DNA of 57,885 bases from Ignavibacteria bacterium (lineage in GTDB: Bacteria; Bacteroidota; Ignavibacteria; Ignavibacteriales; Melioribacteraceae): the NCBI GenBank assembly GCA_012719345.1, contig JAAYAN010000150.1:1-57885 (forward strand), given 5' to 3'. The translations under genes and the position numbers were made by a program. The notes beneath the pieces are model-generated. The model worked only from the letters and a program-made list of their open reading frames with translations, did not search any database and was not told the origin of the DNA. This document shows, one piece after another, positions 7,005 through 17,100 of this stretch (position 1 is the first letter of the stretch; the number at the start of each line of letters is the position of its first letter).

Positions 7005-8801
7005 ATGATTGAATCACAGCAGGAAATGATTGATAAAATCGGTTATCTGCTCCTTAAAAAGGGAATAATCGACGCTAAAATTCTAGATAAGGCTCTTCAG
7101 ATTAAAAGGGAAGACCAGAACGGATTAAAGCGCAACCTTGCACAGATACTTGTTCAGGAGCTTAAGTTCGATCACGATACAATCTTCCGCGAAGTGGCGC
7201 TGCTTTATGCATTCAAGGAAATAAATTTTAAAATTGAAGATATACCCGAAGATAAAAGAGAAGTAATACGCAGTATGATAAACGGACAGGGCGAAGATGT
7301 AAAAAATCTTTTGCTTGAAAGCAAGATACTGCCGTTAAGATACGATGATAAATTTAAAGATAAAATAGTTTTTGCCGCTGTTGATCCCACAAGCAAGGAT
7401 ATCATAAAAGTTGCTCACGCTTTTAACACACGCAAGTATGAAATAAATTATTTAAAAAAAGCAGATTACGATAAAGCTATTGAAATTTTAGTTCCTCCGG
7501 AAAATAAGTTTCTTACGGATTTACAGAATTTCAAGGAAGAAATCAGTATGGAAATACTTGATGAATCTTCCAGCATAGATGAAGAGCAGCTTAATGCGGA
7601 AATTAATAAAAGCGCGCTTATAAACCTTATTGAAGGCGCATTGGTGGACGGAGTGCGCAGAGGAGTGAGCGATATCCATTTTATTCCTAAAAACGGCAAC
7701 CGTACTGAAATACATTTCCGGCAGGACGGCAAGCTGCAGTTATGGAAAACTCAGACAAACACTCTTCCCGAAGCAGTGATGGCTGTTGTAAAAGACAGAT
7801 CGAAGGGAATGGACCGTTTTGAAAGAGAAATGGCTCAGGACGGTTATATTCAGAGGAATATCGACGGCAGGGTAATCCGTTTCCGTGTGTCTGTTCTGCC
7901 CGTTGTAGGTACAGAGGTTAAGCATAAATTTGAAAGCATTGTAATAAGAATTCTTGACGACAGCAAAATCATAACAGACTTGGATAAACTTGGTCTTATC
8001 GGTTACGGAAGAAAAGTATTCGAAAAAGCTATCCGCCAGCCTCAGGGAATGGTTATTATGACAGGTCCTACAGGAAGCGGTAAAAGCACTACGCTTGTTG
8101 CCGCATTGTATCAGGTTATAAATCCTACAAAAAACGTTTTAACTGTAGAAGACCCTGTGGAATATGTTATTGAAGGCGCCCGCCAGCTTAAAATCGGTCA
8201 TAAAATGAATTTCGAGCAGGCAATCCGTTCAATATTGCGTCACGACCCCGATATAGTTCTTGTAGGTGAGATGCGCGATAAGGAAACAGCAGAAACTGCT
8301 ATTAAACTTGCAAATACCGGTCACTTAACATTTTCCACGCTTCACACAAACGATGCCCCCAGCGCGGTTGCGCGTTTATTTAAAATGGGTGTGGAGCCTT
8401 TTCTTATTGCTTACGCTATAAATCTTATTGTTGCGCAAAGACTATTAAGGCGTTTATGCCCTATTTGCAAAAAGAGAGTTGAAGAATACGACGGGGAATA
8501 TTTTAAATCCCTTAATTTAGATGTAGAAGAATGGAAACAGTACGAAATATTTGAACCTGTTGGGTGCTCGAAATGCCATAATACCGGCTACAAAGGGCGT
8601 CTTGCCATACACGAATCATTATATTTTACAAAAGATATACGCGAAATAATAGTGCGTTCCGGTGAAGAAGTCGATGAAGAAAAAATAAGGATTCAGGCCA
8701 AAAAAGACGGCACTTTGAACCTGAGAGAGAGCGGTTTGGAAAAAGTGCGTCTCGGTATGACTTCCATAGCTGAGGTAGTTGCCGGAACAACAGATGATTA
8801 A
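7005..8801 (+). CDS. Pilus extension / secretion ATPase (PilB/GspE family)
   Basis: A 598-residue hexameric ATPase of the secretion superfamily. An N-terminal MshEN/GspE-N-type domain (about 1-165) is followed by the N2 domain (200-320) and the motor domain. The motor domain shows Walker A GPTGSGKST, Asp box TVEDPVEYV, Walker B VLVGEMRD and a His box TGHLTFSTLHTNDAPSA. Two CxxC pairs (CPIC and CSKC, about 40 residues apart) form the zinc finger typical of PilB/GspE extension motors. All key residues are present, so this is expected to be an active assembly motor. It has a good AAAGGAAG site. It is followed by 108 bases without a gene, which could hold a separate promoter for the PilT-like gene (TATCTTTG at 8874-8881). 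Confidence 0.93.
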   Translation: MIESQQEMIDKIGYLLLKKGIIDAKILDKALQIKREDQNGLKRNLAQILVQELKFDHDTIFREVALLYAFKEINFKIEDIPEDKREVIRSMINGQGEDVKNLLLESKILPLRYDDKFKDKIVFAAVDPTSKDIIKVAHAFNTRKYEINYLKKADYDKAIEILVPPENKFLTDLQNFKEEISMEILDESSSIDEEQLNAEINKSALINLIEGALVDGVRRGVSDIHFIPKNGNRTEIHFRQDGKLQLWKTQTNTLPEAVMAVVKDRSKGMDRFEREMAQDGYIQRNIDGRVIRFRVSVLPVVGTEVKHKFESIVIRILDDSKIITDLDKLGLIGYGRKVFEKAIRQPQGMVIMTGPTGSGKSTTLVAALYQVINPTKNVLTVEDPVEYVIEGARQLKIGHKMNFEQAIRSILRHDPDIVLVGEMRDKETAETAIKLANTGHLTFSTLHTNDAPSAVARLFKMGVEPFLIAYAINLIVAQRLLRRLCPICKKRVEEYDGEYFKSLNLDVEEWKQYEIFEPVGCSKCHNTGYKGRLAIHESLYFTKDIREIIVRSGEEVDEEKIRIQAKKDGTLNLRESGLEKVRLGMTSIAEVVAGTTDD

Positions 8802-8909
8802 CTTTTGAAAATTTTATTTGACAAAGTATAAAAGATTTAGTTATTTTTCAGTTATGGTGATAAATTTAAGTAATATCTTTGTCTCATTTTCTAACTTGGT
8901 ACTAAACTT

Positions 8910-10136
8910 ATGATTAATGAAGCCAAGCTTATTCTTTCGACATTTGCAAAACGAATTCCTCCCACAGTTTTTGGTCCGGAAAGGGTAAATGTTATAGTAA
9001 GCAATTTTTCGGAATTAAAAGCAGAGCATAAACTGCTTCTGCACGATTTAATGAATTACATTCTCACTCTGATGGTCGAACGGCAGGCATCGGACGTTGA
9101 AATTGGCGGTCACGGCTGCGAAAATTACGTGTGGTTCCGTATTTTCGGCAAAAAGGAACGCGTTAAGGATCTTCCTGATTTTACCGCTGATGAAGCTTCG
9201 GTTCTTATTGTAAGTTTGTTGAACAGCAATCAGACCAAACTTATCCTCGAAAAAAGAAATATCGATTTCAGCTACACCTTCCGCTACGAAGCCGAAAATA
9301 AAAATATACGTTTCCGTGCCGATGCATATTTCGATCTCGATTCTCTCGCGCTGAATATGCGTGCAATCAACACCGAAATACGTCCTGTTGAATCCCTCGG
9401 GTTTCATGCAAACGCTATCCGCACAATGAATCATAATTACATTAAATTCGGACTTTCGCTTATTACAGGAATTACCGGTTCAGGTAAATCATCCACTTTG
9501 GATTCAATTGTCGATTTTCATAATAAATTCGATCCTGCTCACGTTATTATAATAGCTGCTCCTATTGAATATGTGCATAATTCAAGAGCCTGCATTATCA
9601 GGCACAGGGAAGTGGGCAGGGACGTTCTTTCGTTTAAGGAAGGCGTTATTCAGGCATTGCGCCAGGACCCTGATATTATAATTATCGGTGAAATGAGAGA
9701 TCCCGATACAATTATGGCTGCTCTGGAAGTTACTGATACGGGTCATAAAGTGTTTTCAACTCTCCACACATCTTCTGCGGTTGAATCAATCGACCGTATT
9801 ATTGCTGAAGTTGATACCAACGAGCAGGATCGTGTGCGTCTCAGGTTAGCGGATGTGTTGATTTCGGTTGTGTCGCAGAAACTTGTGCCGAGTCTTGATG
9901 GAAAACGGGTACTTGCAAAAGAAGTGTTGCTTGTAACTCCGAGCGTTCAGGCAGCCATTAAAAACAATAATACAAGCGAAATTTATATGATGATTAATCA
10001 GGGCGGACCCCAGGGTATGGTAACAATGGAGCAGGATCTGCTCAGATTGTTCCAGCAGCGCTCAATCTCAAGAGAAAATGCAATAGCATATTCCAATAAT
10101 AAAAACAGAATGTTACAATTACTTAAAGCGGTATAA
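8910..10136 (+). CDS. PilT-like twitching/retraction ATPase
   Basis: A 408-residue secretion ATPase. It resembles PilT in lacking the zinc finger and in its short PAS-like N2 domain (about 50-150). Walker A is GITGSGKSS (about 190), Walker B is IIIIGEMRD and the His box is TGHKVFSTLHTSSAVE. The Asp box reads IIAAPIEYVH where PilT normally has EDPIEFVH, so the first two acidic residues are replaced by Ala-Ala; the following Glu is kept. An extra ~50-residue N-terminal extension precedes the N2 domain. A retraction-type motor suggests a dynamic pilus rather than a pure secretion system. It begins a tight run of four genes (spacings of 5, 1 and about 12 bases). The motor assignment is solid; retraction activity is inference. 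Confidence 0.85.
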   Translation: MINEAKLILSTFAKRIPPTVFGPERVNVIVSNFSELKAEHKLLLHDLMNYILTLMVERQASDVEIGGHGCENYVWFRIFGKKERVKDLPDFTADEASVLIVSLLNSNQTKLILEKRNIDFSYTFRYEAENKNIRFRADAYFDLDSLALNMRAINTEIRPVESLGFHANAIRTMNHNYIKFGLSLITGITGSGKSSTLDSIVDFHNKFDPAHVIIIAAPIEYVHNSRACIIRHREVGRDVLSFKEGVIQALRQDPDIIIIGEMRDPDTIMAALEVTDTGHKVFSTLHTSSAVESIDRIIAEVDTNEQDRVRLRLADVLISVVSQKLVPSLDGKRVLAKEVLLVTPSVQAAIKNNNTSEIYMMINQGGPQGMVTMEQDLLRLFQQRSISRENAIAYSNNKNRMLQLLKAV

Positions 10137-10141
10137 AAAAT

Positions 10142-11674
10142 ATGAAGCCATTAATTTGTGTTTACTGTGAAGGAAACGATACAAAAGTATCTGTGGTGTC
10201 TTCCGAAGGATCAGAAATAAGAGTGCTTAAAACAATTTCACTCAGCGGTAAAGTAACAGGCAAAGGAGATTTCGATTCGGGAGCGTCAGTTGACTTGGAC
10301 GGGCTTTCCGGCGATATTTCGTTTGAAAAAGGTGATTCCGGAGCTTTAACGTCAACAGATTCGTCGGATGTAAGTCTGCTTGCCGCCGGTCTTAACGAAT
10401 TTAAACTGCCTATGTGCGAATTTGCATTGGTAGTTTCGGAACCGGTTTTAAATTATCATATTTTCGAAGGAGTAACTTCGGATGAAAAAAAGAAAACTAT
10501 TGAAATTATATGCAATGACTTAAAAAGTTCAAAAGGCATAATTGTTGATCCTGAATCAATTGATTATACAGAGCTGATTGATAAGTCGCTGCTTACGGGT
10601 TTTATCGAGCACGATATTCAGGCTTTTAATCTTATACAGTCTCTTGCAAGTTATCATGGCAAAAGATTTTATAAAATTAACACTATTAAAAGCGCTGATA
10701 TTGCTCTTGCTCATTATGTTGCAAAAAATAACGAGTTTTTCCCCGAAGATTTCAGTCTTGTGCTTTATACGGCAAAAGAATACAGCAAACTTATCTTTCT
10801 TGAAGGAAGTAAATTAAAACATTTAGGACCTACTCTGGATATAGGTACTCAGAATATTCATACTTACGATGTTTATTTTTCAAAAATCCTCCTTGAAATG
10901 GAAAACGGCGGAGTTCCGCGCCTCGATAATATTGTAATCTGCGGCGAAGATAATTCCGAAAATCTTATACTTTCCTTTTACGGCGCTTTTCCCGAAGCAA
11001 ATGTTATTGAACTAGGGTTCGATAAACTGAAACTGTCAGCCTTGAATGATGACGACAAATCGACAGTATCTGCTTTTACAATACCTGTTGCCGCAGCGGT
11101 TGAATATTTCGACGAGCAGGCTAACACGGTAAAAGGATTTAACATTCTTCCTAAGTACATTAAAGAAAATCAGAAACCTTTCCAGCTGGGATGGCATACA
11201 ATTGTTGTTATGGCACTGCTGCCGCTGGTTGTTTTGTTTCTTACAATGAAATATCTGAATAACAGCCAGGAAATTTCCGATCTCGAAAGAGAATTGAATA
11301 TTAAAAAGCAGGAAAAAATAAGGAATCAGGAACTTCTTTCGCAGATTGATGAAGTAAATCAGAAAATTGAAAACTTCGGAAAAACCCAGTCTATATTGGA
11401 TTCAGCCTCTGCCGGAGCCGAAGTATGGAGCAAAACTGCCGAAAGAATCGCATCATTTATGGAAAGAAGAAGAAACTTCTGGATTACAAAACTTGAAACA
11501 TCAGGCAAAGATATAAACATTGACGGATATTCGCAATCGCGAAGCGTTTTGACTGAATTTGCTGACTATAACAGCTCTTCGCTGCTTAAAAGCATTTTAT
11601 ACGAGCCGTTGCGCGAAGAAAGCGCTTATGCTTTCAGCCTAAATTTTAAACTAACTAACGATTCGGTGGACTGA
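10142..11674 (+). CDS. PilM-PilN fusion-like (GspL-like) pilus assembly protein
   Basis: A 510-residue bitopic inner-membrane protein. Residues 1-345 are cytoplasmic with an actin-like fold pattern (alternating beta strands; DIALAHYV, LGPTLDIGTQNIHTYDVYFSKILLEM, LDNIVICGED). One membrane segment lies at about 352-372 (WHTIVVMALLPLVVLFLTM). It is followed by a coiled coil (375-425) and a periplasmic ferredoxin-like PilN domain containing RNFWITKLETSGKDINIDGYSQS. In type IV pili the PilM and PilN halves are separate proteins, while in type II secretion they are joined as GspL; this gene has the joined form. Sequence similarity is weak and the call rests on topology and position between a PilT-like and a PilO-like gene. 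Confidence 0.65.
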   Translation: MKPLICVYCEGNDTKVSVVSSEGSEIRVLKTISLSGKVTGKGDFDSGASVDLDGLSGDISFEKGDSGALTSTDSSDVSLLAAGLNEFKLPMCEFALVVSEPVLNYHIFEGVTSDEKKKTIEIICNDLKSSKGIIVDPESIDYTELIDKSLLTGFIEHDIQAFNLIQSLASYHGKRFYKINTIKSADIALAHYVAKNNEFFPEDFSLVLYTAKEYSKLIFLEGSKLKHLGPTLDIGTQNIHTYDVYFSKILLEMENGGVPRLDNIVICGEDNSENLILSFYGAFPEANVIELGFDKLKLSALNDDDKSTVSAFTIPVAAAVEYFDEQANTVKGFNILPKYIKENQKPFQLGWHTIVVMALLPLVVLFLTMKYLNNSQEISDLERELNIKKQEKIRNQELLSQIDEVNQKIENFGKTQSILDSASAGAEVWSKTAERIASFMERRRNFWITKLETSGKDINIDGYSQSRSVLTEFADYNSSSLLKSILYEPLREESAYAFSLNFKLTNDSVD

Positions 11675-11675
11675 T

Positions 11676-12572
11676 ATGAACCGTAAACTAAAAAATACTT
11701 TGATATTCCTTGGATTGCTGATTTTAGCATTGGTAATCGGTCTTATTCCTATATACTTGCAGGGTCAGAAGATTGACGACAAGGAAAAAGAGCTTGAACA
11801 ATACAGACGCCAGGAATATAATACGGACGAACTAACTTTGCAGCTTGAACAGCTTAAAGTTGAATTTTCCAAGCTGGATTCAATCCTTTCATCAAGGAAA
11901 TTCAACATCCCTGTAAATTTATCGCAATCGCGTTTTTATGATTTTATTACTAAAGTGAGCTTTAATTTTTCACCTCAGTCTTATGTTAACCAAGAGTTTG
12001 TTTCTGTTGAAAAAAAGGAGCATTTCAGCATATATAACTACAGACTTACAGGCGTTGCTTATTTTAATGATGTTTACAAGCTGCTGTATGCAATTGAACA
12101 GAGCAAAGAGCTTAAAAAAGTGTCATCTGTTTCGCTTGCAAATTACGTTAAAGTTGATGATGAAGGAATACCTTATTATCTGGTAAATTTCTCGCTTGAT
12201 ATACAGGTGCTCAATTCCGATAACGACAGATTCGCATCATCAAATTTTAAGGAAAACAAGCTTGTCCCGAACCAGATTTATGATGTATTCTATCCGCAGA
12301 TACGGAACGAGATTCCGCCGAATGTTGATAATCTTCTCGATGTTCAAAGCGCCCAGCTTCTTGCGTTAATTCCTGACGGAGCATTTTTAGCGGATGCAAA
12401 GGGAAATACATATCTTCTTTGGGACGGTGATGAAGTTTACCTCGGACACTTAACAGATATCGATTACGACCGAAATCAGGTGAATTTTATACTGAATAAA
12501 GGCGGTATTATCGAAAGAGTTTCATTGAAACTTGAAAACAAACAATTGGAAAAAACAAACAAAAAAAAATAA
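11676..12572 (+). CDS. PilO/GspM-like inner membrane alignment protein
   Basis: A 298-residue protein with a short cytoplasmic N-terminus and one membrane helix (about 8-28). A coiled coil follows (35-75, KEKELEQYRRQ to LEQLKVEFSKLDSIL), then a periplasmic ferredoxin-like domain (80-180, with NYRLTGVAYFNDVYKLLYAIEQS as the typical PilO strand-helix). This matches the PilO/GspM alignment subcomplex. An unusual C-terminal extension of about 100 residues (190-298) contains a small beta-rich domain (LADAKGNTYLLWDGDEVYLGHL) that resembles the bipartite PilP/GspC-like beta modules placed next to the secretin. That function is inferred, since no separate PilP gene is seen. The start lies one base after the stop of the upstream gene. 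Confidence 0.65.
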   Translation: MNRKLKNTLIFLGLLILALVIGLIPIYLQGQKIDDKEKELEQYRRQEYNTDELTLQLEQLKVEFSKLDSILSSRKFNIPVNLSQSRFYDFITKVSFNFSPQSYVNQEFVSVEKKEHFSIYNYRLTGVAYFNDVYKLLYAIEQSKELKKVSSVSLANYVKVDDEGIPYYLVNFSLDIQVLNSDNDRFASSNFKENKLVPNQIYDVFYPQIRNEIPPNVDNLLDVQSAQLLALIPDGAFLADAKGNTYLLWDGDEVYLGHLTDIDYDRNQVNFILNKGGIIERVSLKLENKQLEKTNKKK

Positions 12573-12584
12573 AGAGTGAATAAT

Positions 12585-13808
12585 ATGAAACGATTAATTG
12601 TACTATTATTACTGGCGGTTTTCATTTCACCTGTATCCGCTCAGAGATTGTTGGAAAAAACATTAAGCGGTTATACAAATCCCGAGGAAATTGTAAGTCT
12701 GTCGCAGAATCTTCCTTTTGATAATGCTATAGAGGTATTAAGCCAGATAAGCGAAAAATTAAAAGGTAAGAAAATTGTTTCAACGGCAAATTTTACAAGC
12801 CCGATAGGTATTGAAATTACAAAAATGCCATATGAAAAAGCATTGCTTCTTATTGTTCAGTATAATAACCTTGAATATGAAGAAACGCCTAATGTAATTG
12901 TTGTTAGAAGCAAAAACGATCCTACAAAGGGACTGGAAGATGATGTTTATGCGGATATTAATACAAAGGAAGTTAAAATATCGGCTCTTTTCTTCGAAGC
13001 AAATATAACAGATATGCAGGAACGCGGAATCAATTGGAAGTTTCTCCTGCAGGGTGAAGGTTTTTCTGTAGGGAATGAACTTAAAACATTTTTAACAGGA
13101 CAAGTTGAAGGGGGAACTAAAACCCAAAGTGAAACACCTCCAGATAACCAAACTTCAGGGAATAGCGATTTTGAAATGGGAGATTACGACGGCACTTTAA
13201 GCGGCGCGTTTAAGTTTTTTGAAACAAACAATCTTGGCGAAGTTGTTGCAAGACCCAATATAAGCGTAAGGGACAAACAGAAAGGACGTATCCAGATTGG
13301 CTCCGACTGGTCAATCAAACAGCGTGATTTTTCGGGCAACGTTACAGACGTATTTATTTCCACAGGTACAATTATAGAAGTTGTTCCTTACATTTATAAT
13401 GAAGACGGCACGGATTATGTCTTACTTAAATTAATGGTTGAAAGAAGCTCGGGTTTGCCGGATGCTATCAGCACTGAAATTAAAAAGACTACTGCAACAA
13501 CAGATGTTTTAATGCTTAACGGCGAGGAAATTGTTATAGGAGGTTTGTTTGTAAACGAAACAGCAACATCGCGCAGAGGTATTCCTATTTTGAAAGACCT
13601 TCCATGGTGGGTTTTCGGTATCAAGTATTTAACAGGATACAACTCGGAAACTGTTATAAAGAAAGAAGTTATAATTTTAGTTAAGACAGAAATAGTTCCT
13701 TCGTTGAAAGAAAGAGTTAATCAGAAACAGGAAGATTTGATCAATAAGGAAATACTTGAAAACAGGCAATATTTAAGAGAACACGGAAGTAAAAAAACAA
13801 ACGAATAG
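12585..13808 (+). CDS. Short secretin (PilQ/GspD family outer membrane channel)
   Basis: A 407-residue exported protein: signal peptide 1-20 (cleavage after VSAQ), one N-domain of secretin/TonB short type at about 25-110, and then the C-terminal secretin domain (120-390). The signature GLFVNETATSRRGIPILKDLPWWVFGIKYL is diagnostic of secretins, as is the VVARPNISVRDKQKGRIQIGS stretch. Typical PilQ/GspD are 600-750 residues with several N-domains, so this is a minimal form. A Gln/Ser/Thr/Asn-rich loop (about 178-195) interrupts the secretin domain near the gate region. An upstream GTG at 12576 is possible, but the AAAGAG site favours ATG 12585. It would provide the outer-membrane pore for the fibre. 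Confidence 0.85.
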   Translation: MKRLIVLLLLAVFISPVSAQRLLEKTLSGYTNPEEIVSLSQNLPFDNAIEVLSQISEKLKGKKIVSTANFTSPIGIEITKMPYEKALLLIVQYNNLEYEETPNVIVVRSKNDPTKGLEDDVYADINTKEVKISALFFEANITDMQERGINWKFLLQGEGFSVGNELKTFLTGQVEGGTKTQSETPPDNQTSGNSDFEMGDYDGTLSGAFKFFETNNLGEVVARPNISVRDKQKGRIQIGSDWSIKQRDFSGNVTDVFISTGTIIEVVPYIYNEDGTDYVLLKLMVERSSGLPDAISTEIKKTTATTDVLMLNGEEIVIGGLFVNETATSRRGIPILKDLPWWVFGIKYLTGYNSETVIKKEVIILVKTEIVPSLKERVNQKQEDLINKEILENRQYLREHGSKKTNE

Positions 13809-13817
13809 GAGATACGG

Positions 13818-14195
13818 ATGCATTCTGTTTTAATTGTTGACGACGATATAAATCTTTGCACAGTGCTTTCTGAAGAGTTGAATGAAGAAGGATTCAACAC
13901 AACTTACGTTACCAGCGCGGCAGAAGCAGTTGAGTATATGCAGAAAGGCAATAATGTGGATTTGATATTGCTCGATTTGAAGATGCCGCAGCACGACGGT
14001 TTCTTTGTGTTGAAAAACCTGAAGCAGATTGGCATTGATACAAAAGTAATTGTGCTTACCGCTTATGCAGATGTGCGAAGCGCAATAGATTCCGCCAGAC
14101 TCGGGGCAATTGATTTTATTAACAAGCCTTATGATCTGGATGAACTTATAATTACTATGCGAAAGGTTCTCCAAAAAGAAGAAAATGAAGATTAA
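13818..14195 (+). CDS. Single-domain response regulator (CheY-like)
   Basis: A 125-residue stand-alone receiver. It shows the acidic pocket VDDD at 7-10, the phospho-acceptor Asp in LLLDLKMP (about 53), the Thr in VLTAY (about 81) and the Lys in INKPYD (about 104), so it should be phosphorylatable. It has no output domain. It begins 9 bases after the secretin gene with a GGAGAT site, so it is probably expressed with the pilus genes. Its stop codon is overlapped by the natural ATG of the following hybrid kinase (14185), suggesting that kinase and receiver act together, perhaps in controlling pilus motors or as a phosphorelay intermediate. Confidence 0.88.
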   Translation: MHSVLIVDDDINLCTVLSEELNEEGFNTTYVTSAAEAVEYMQKGNNVDLILLDLKMPQHDGFFVLKNLKQIGIDTKVIVLTAYADVRSAIDSARLGAIDFINKPYDLDELIITMRKVLQKEENED

Positions 14196-17100
14196 TGCAA
14201 AGCTGTGACTAATTACATTTTCCATTGTTTGTGTAATATCAATAGTAACAGCTTTTATTTATTTTTCTCTTACGGTTAACTTACTTGAACAGCAGCAAAT
14301 AAAGGGGCTTAAAACCCAGAAAACAAATCTTTCCTATTCTCTGCGGCAAATCATTTCCGAAATGGATTTGAATATCTACGAAACAGTTTCAGAAAAAAAG
14401 GACATTCTGAAACTTAATATCGACAGCTCGGCAATAGATTTTCTTTTTACATTCCAGTCCGATTCCGATAAAAAGTTTAATGTTTTTTTAGCAAAAGATA
14501 AGTATAAAAATATTACGCCTCAGTCTGATTTTAATAAATTCAAATCGAATAACCCGAATATTCTGATAAACTATTATGATTTGGGCGAAGGCGGAATGGT
14601 TTATTATGGAAAGCTTATAAACACAGAACTTTTAAAGAAATTAACGAATGATGATAAAATAGGAATCATATTATTAAGTGCGAAAAAAGTTATTGCTGCT
14701 TCTAATGATACAAATAATAATGCCAATCTCTCCTACAATCTAAAATTGCATCTTGCGGATAAGAATGAAATTACAAAGATAGAAACCAGTAATGAAGATA
14801 ATTATTTTATTACATATGAACCGGACAATATATTTTTTACAGGGAATGATGTAAAGTTTGTTATTCAATTGCAGACAGATGAGATTAACCAGATAACAGG
14901 AGTGATGCAGTCAACAATTTTGATAATTGTTATTACAGGCAGTCTTTTATCTTTAATTGCAATATTGCTTTTTACTTACAGGATGCGAAAACAGATTCAA
15001 TTAATGAACAAGGTTGTAAGCAAGGTAAAAAGCGGTGATTTTTCGGAAACAGTTCAGGTAATTACAAAAGATGAGATTGGAACATTTGCATTAACATTGA
15101 ATGCAATGCTTAAGGAAATTCATCAAAGAGAAGATGAGGAAAAAAAATACACCGATTTTCTAAGAATCATAAACACTCATACCGAAATTGATGAACTTGC
15201 AGAGGTAGCAATAAAAAATATAAGCAGTTCGTTAAACTGTAATTACGGATTGCTCTATTTAATTGAAAATAAAGAAATTAAAAGAATATTTTCGTACGGT
15301 ATTGATGCCGCTAAAATAAAAGACGCCTCGAATATTAACTATTTGCATAAAGCAATTTCGGGAAAAGAAATTATCGACGTAGATTTAGCAGAAAAAGCCG
15401 TAATATTAAACTCAGGGCTCTTCTCTGTTGAAATTAAGAACATCATCGTTTTTCCGGTTATTTTCGGCGGAAAAGTTATAGCTGCAATAGAGATAGCCTC
15501 TTCCGGAAAAATTAAAAGAATCCAGTATCTCAATAATATTCTTGACCAATTGGCAATTGGTTTGGCAAACGCAATTGCTTATAAAAAACTGGAGACTTAT
15601 GTTCATGATTTAAAGAATCTGAATGAGGAATATCAAAAACAGAATGAACAAATCCGTTACAAGAACCAGGAATTGATAGAATTGCATACTACTCTTCAGA
15701 AAAAGGCTGCCGAGCTCGAAACTGAGAGAGTAAAAGCAGTTGAACTGACCAGATTAAAATCCGAATTTTTAGCGAGCATGAGCCACGAACTTCGCACACC
15801 GTTAAATTCAATTCTCGGTTTGTCGGAATTATTGCTGCAGCGTAAAACTCCCGTTAAGGATAGTCAGAATGATCTCAATCTTATTTTAAAAAACGGAAAA
15901 TTACTTTTGGCGCTGATAAGCAACATTCTCGAATTTTCGAAAATTGAAGCAGGAAAAACTGAAATTAAAAATGAAAACGTGTTTGTCTATTCGCTGCTGA
16001 ATGAAATATTTGATTTGATTAGTCCTTTAGCAAAACAGAAAAAATTAAATTTCACTTTGGAAAACAATATATCAAAAGAATTTTGTTTCAATACGGATAA
16101 AGAAAAAATAATACAGATCCTTTTGAATATTTTAAGCAATGCAATAAAGTTTACAGAATCGGGTTATATTAAACTGACAGCAGCTTTGAATCAGAAAAAT
16201 CAGATTCAATTTGAAATTATTGATACTGGAATCGGGATATCGGAAGAAGACCAGAAGAAAATATTTGATGAGTTCCGGCAGTTGGAAGGCGGGTTAACGA
16301 GGAAATACGGTGGTACCGGACTTGGGCTTTCGATTGCAAAAAAATACATCGATCTTTTAGGCGGCAAAATAGCTGTGGAAAGTGAAAAGGGAGTCGGTTC
16401 AATATTTACGATAACTTTACCTGTTGATATTGAAAATTACAGTGAAAAAATCAAAGAAAAGCTTGATACTCCGAAAGAGAAAAAAGCAGTTATACTATAT
16501 TCGGATAACCAAATGATTTGTGATGTTATAAGTGAATATTTCAAATTAAATGATATTACTGTTAAAAGTGTTGATAATGAAAATAAACTGCAAGAAAGCA
16601 TTATAAACGACAAACCTATTGGGGTAATTATAAATTCTGTTTTATCGGGAAAGCAGACCTGGACAGTATTGAAAGAGATAATTAAACAGAACAAAGATTC
16701 CGATCTGCCTATTATTGCAGCATTGTTTGATGCAGAAAGCAATTTAGGTTATGCATTAAATATATATAACTATTTAACCGAGACTGAATTTGTAAATAAT
16801 ACTTCAACAATAATTAAGAAAATTGAAAAACATCATAATATTAAAATCAACAAAATTGCTTTTTTAACCGATAAAAATGAAAGTGAAAAAATTGATATAA
16901 CGGATAATTATGATATTATAAATATACAGCCCGCTCAGTCTATGCCGGCTGACATAATTACTAATCAAATTGATTTGATTGTGTTGAAATTGGCTTTAGA
17001 AAATTATCAGCTGGCACCGGAAATAATCGGGGATATTAAAGAAAATAAAAGCACCCGGAACATTCCGGTAATTGCTTTAATTGATGAAGACTTGAATGAA

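Noticed and set aside
14206-14208. Idea that TGA is reassigned to an amino acid in this organism
   Set aside because: Several other genes here use TGA as their normal stop (for example the genes ending at 11674, 18335 and 41103), so a general reassignment is not supported.
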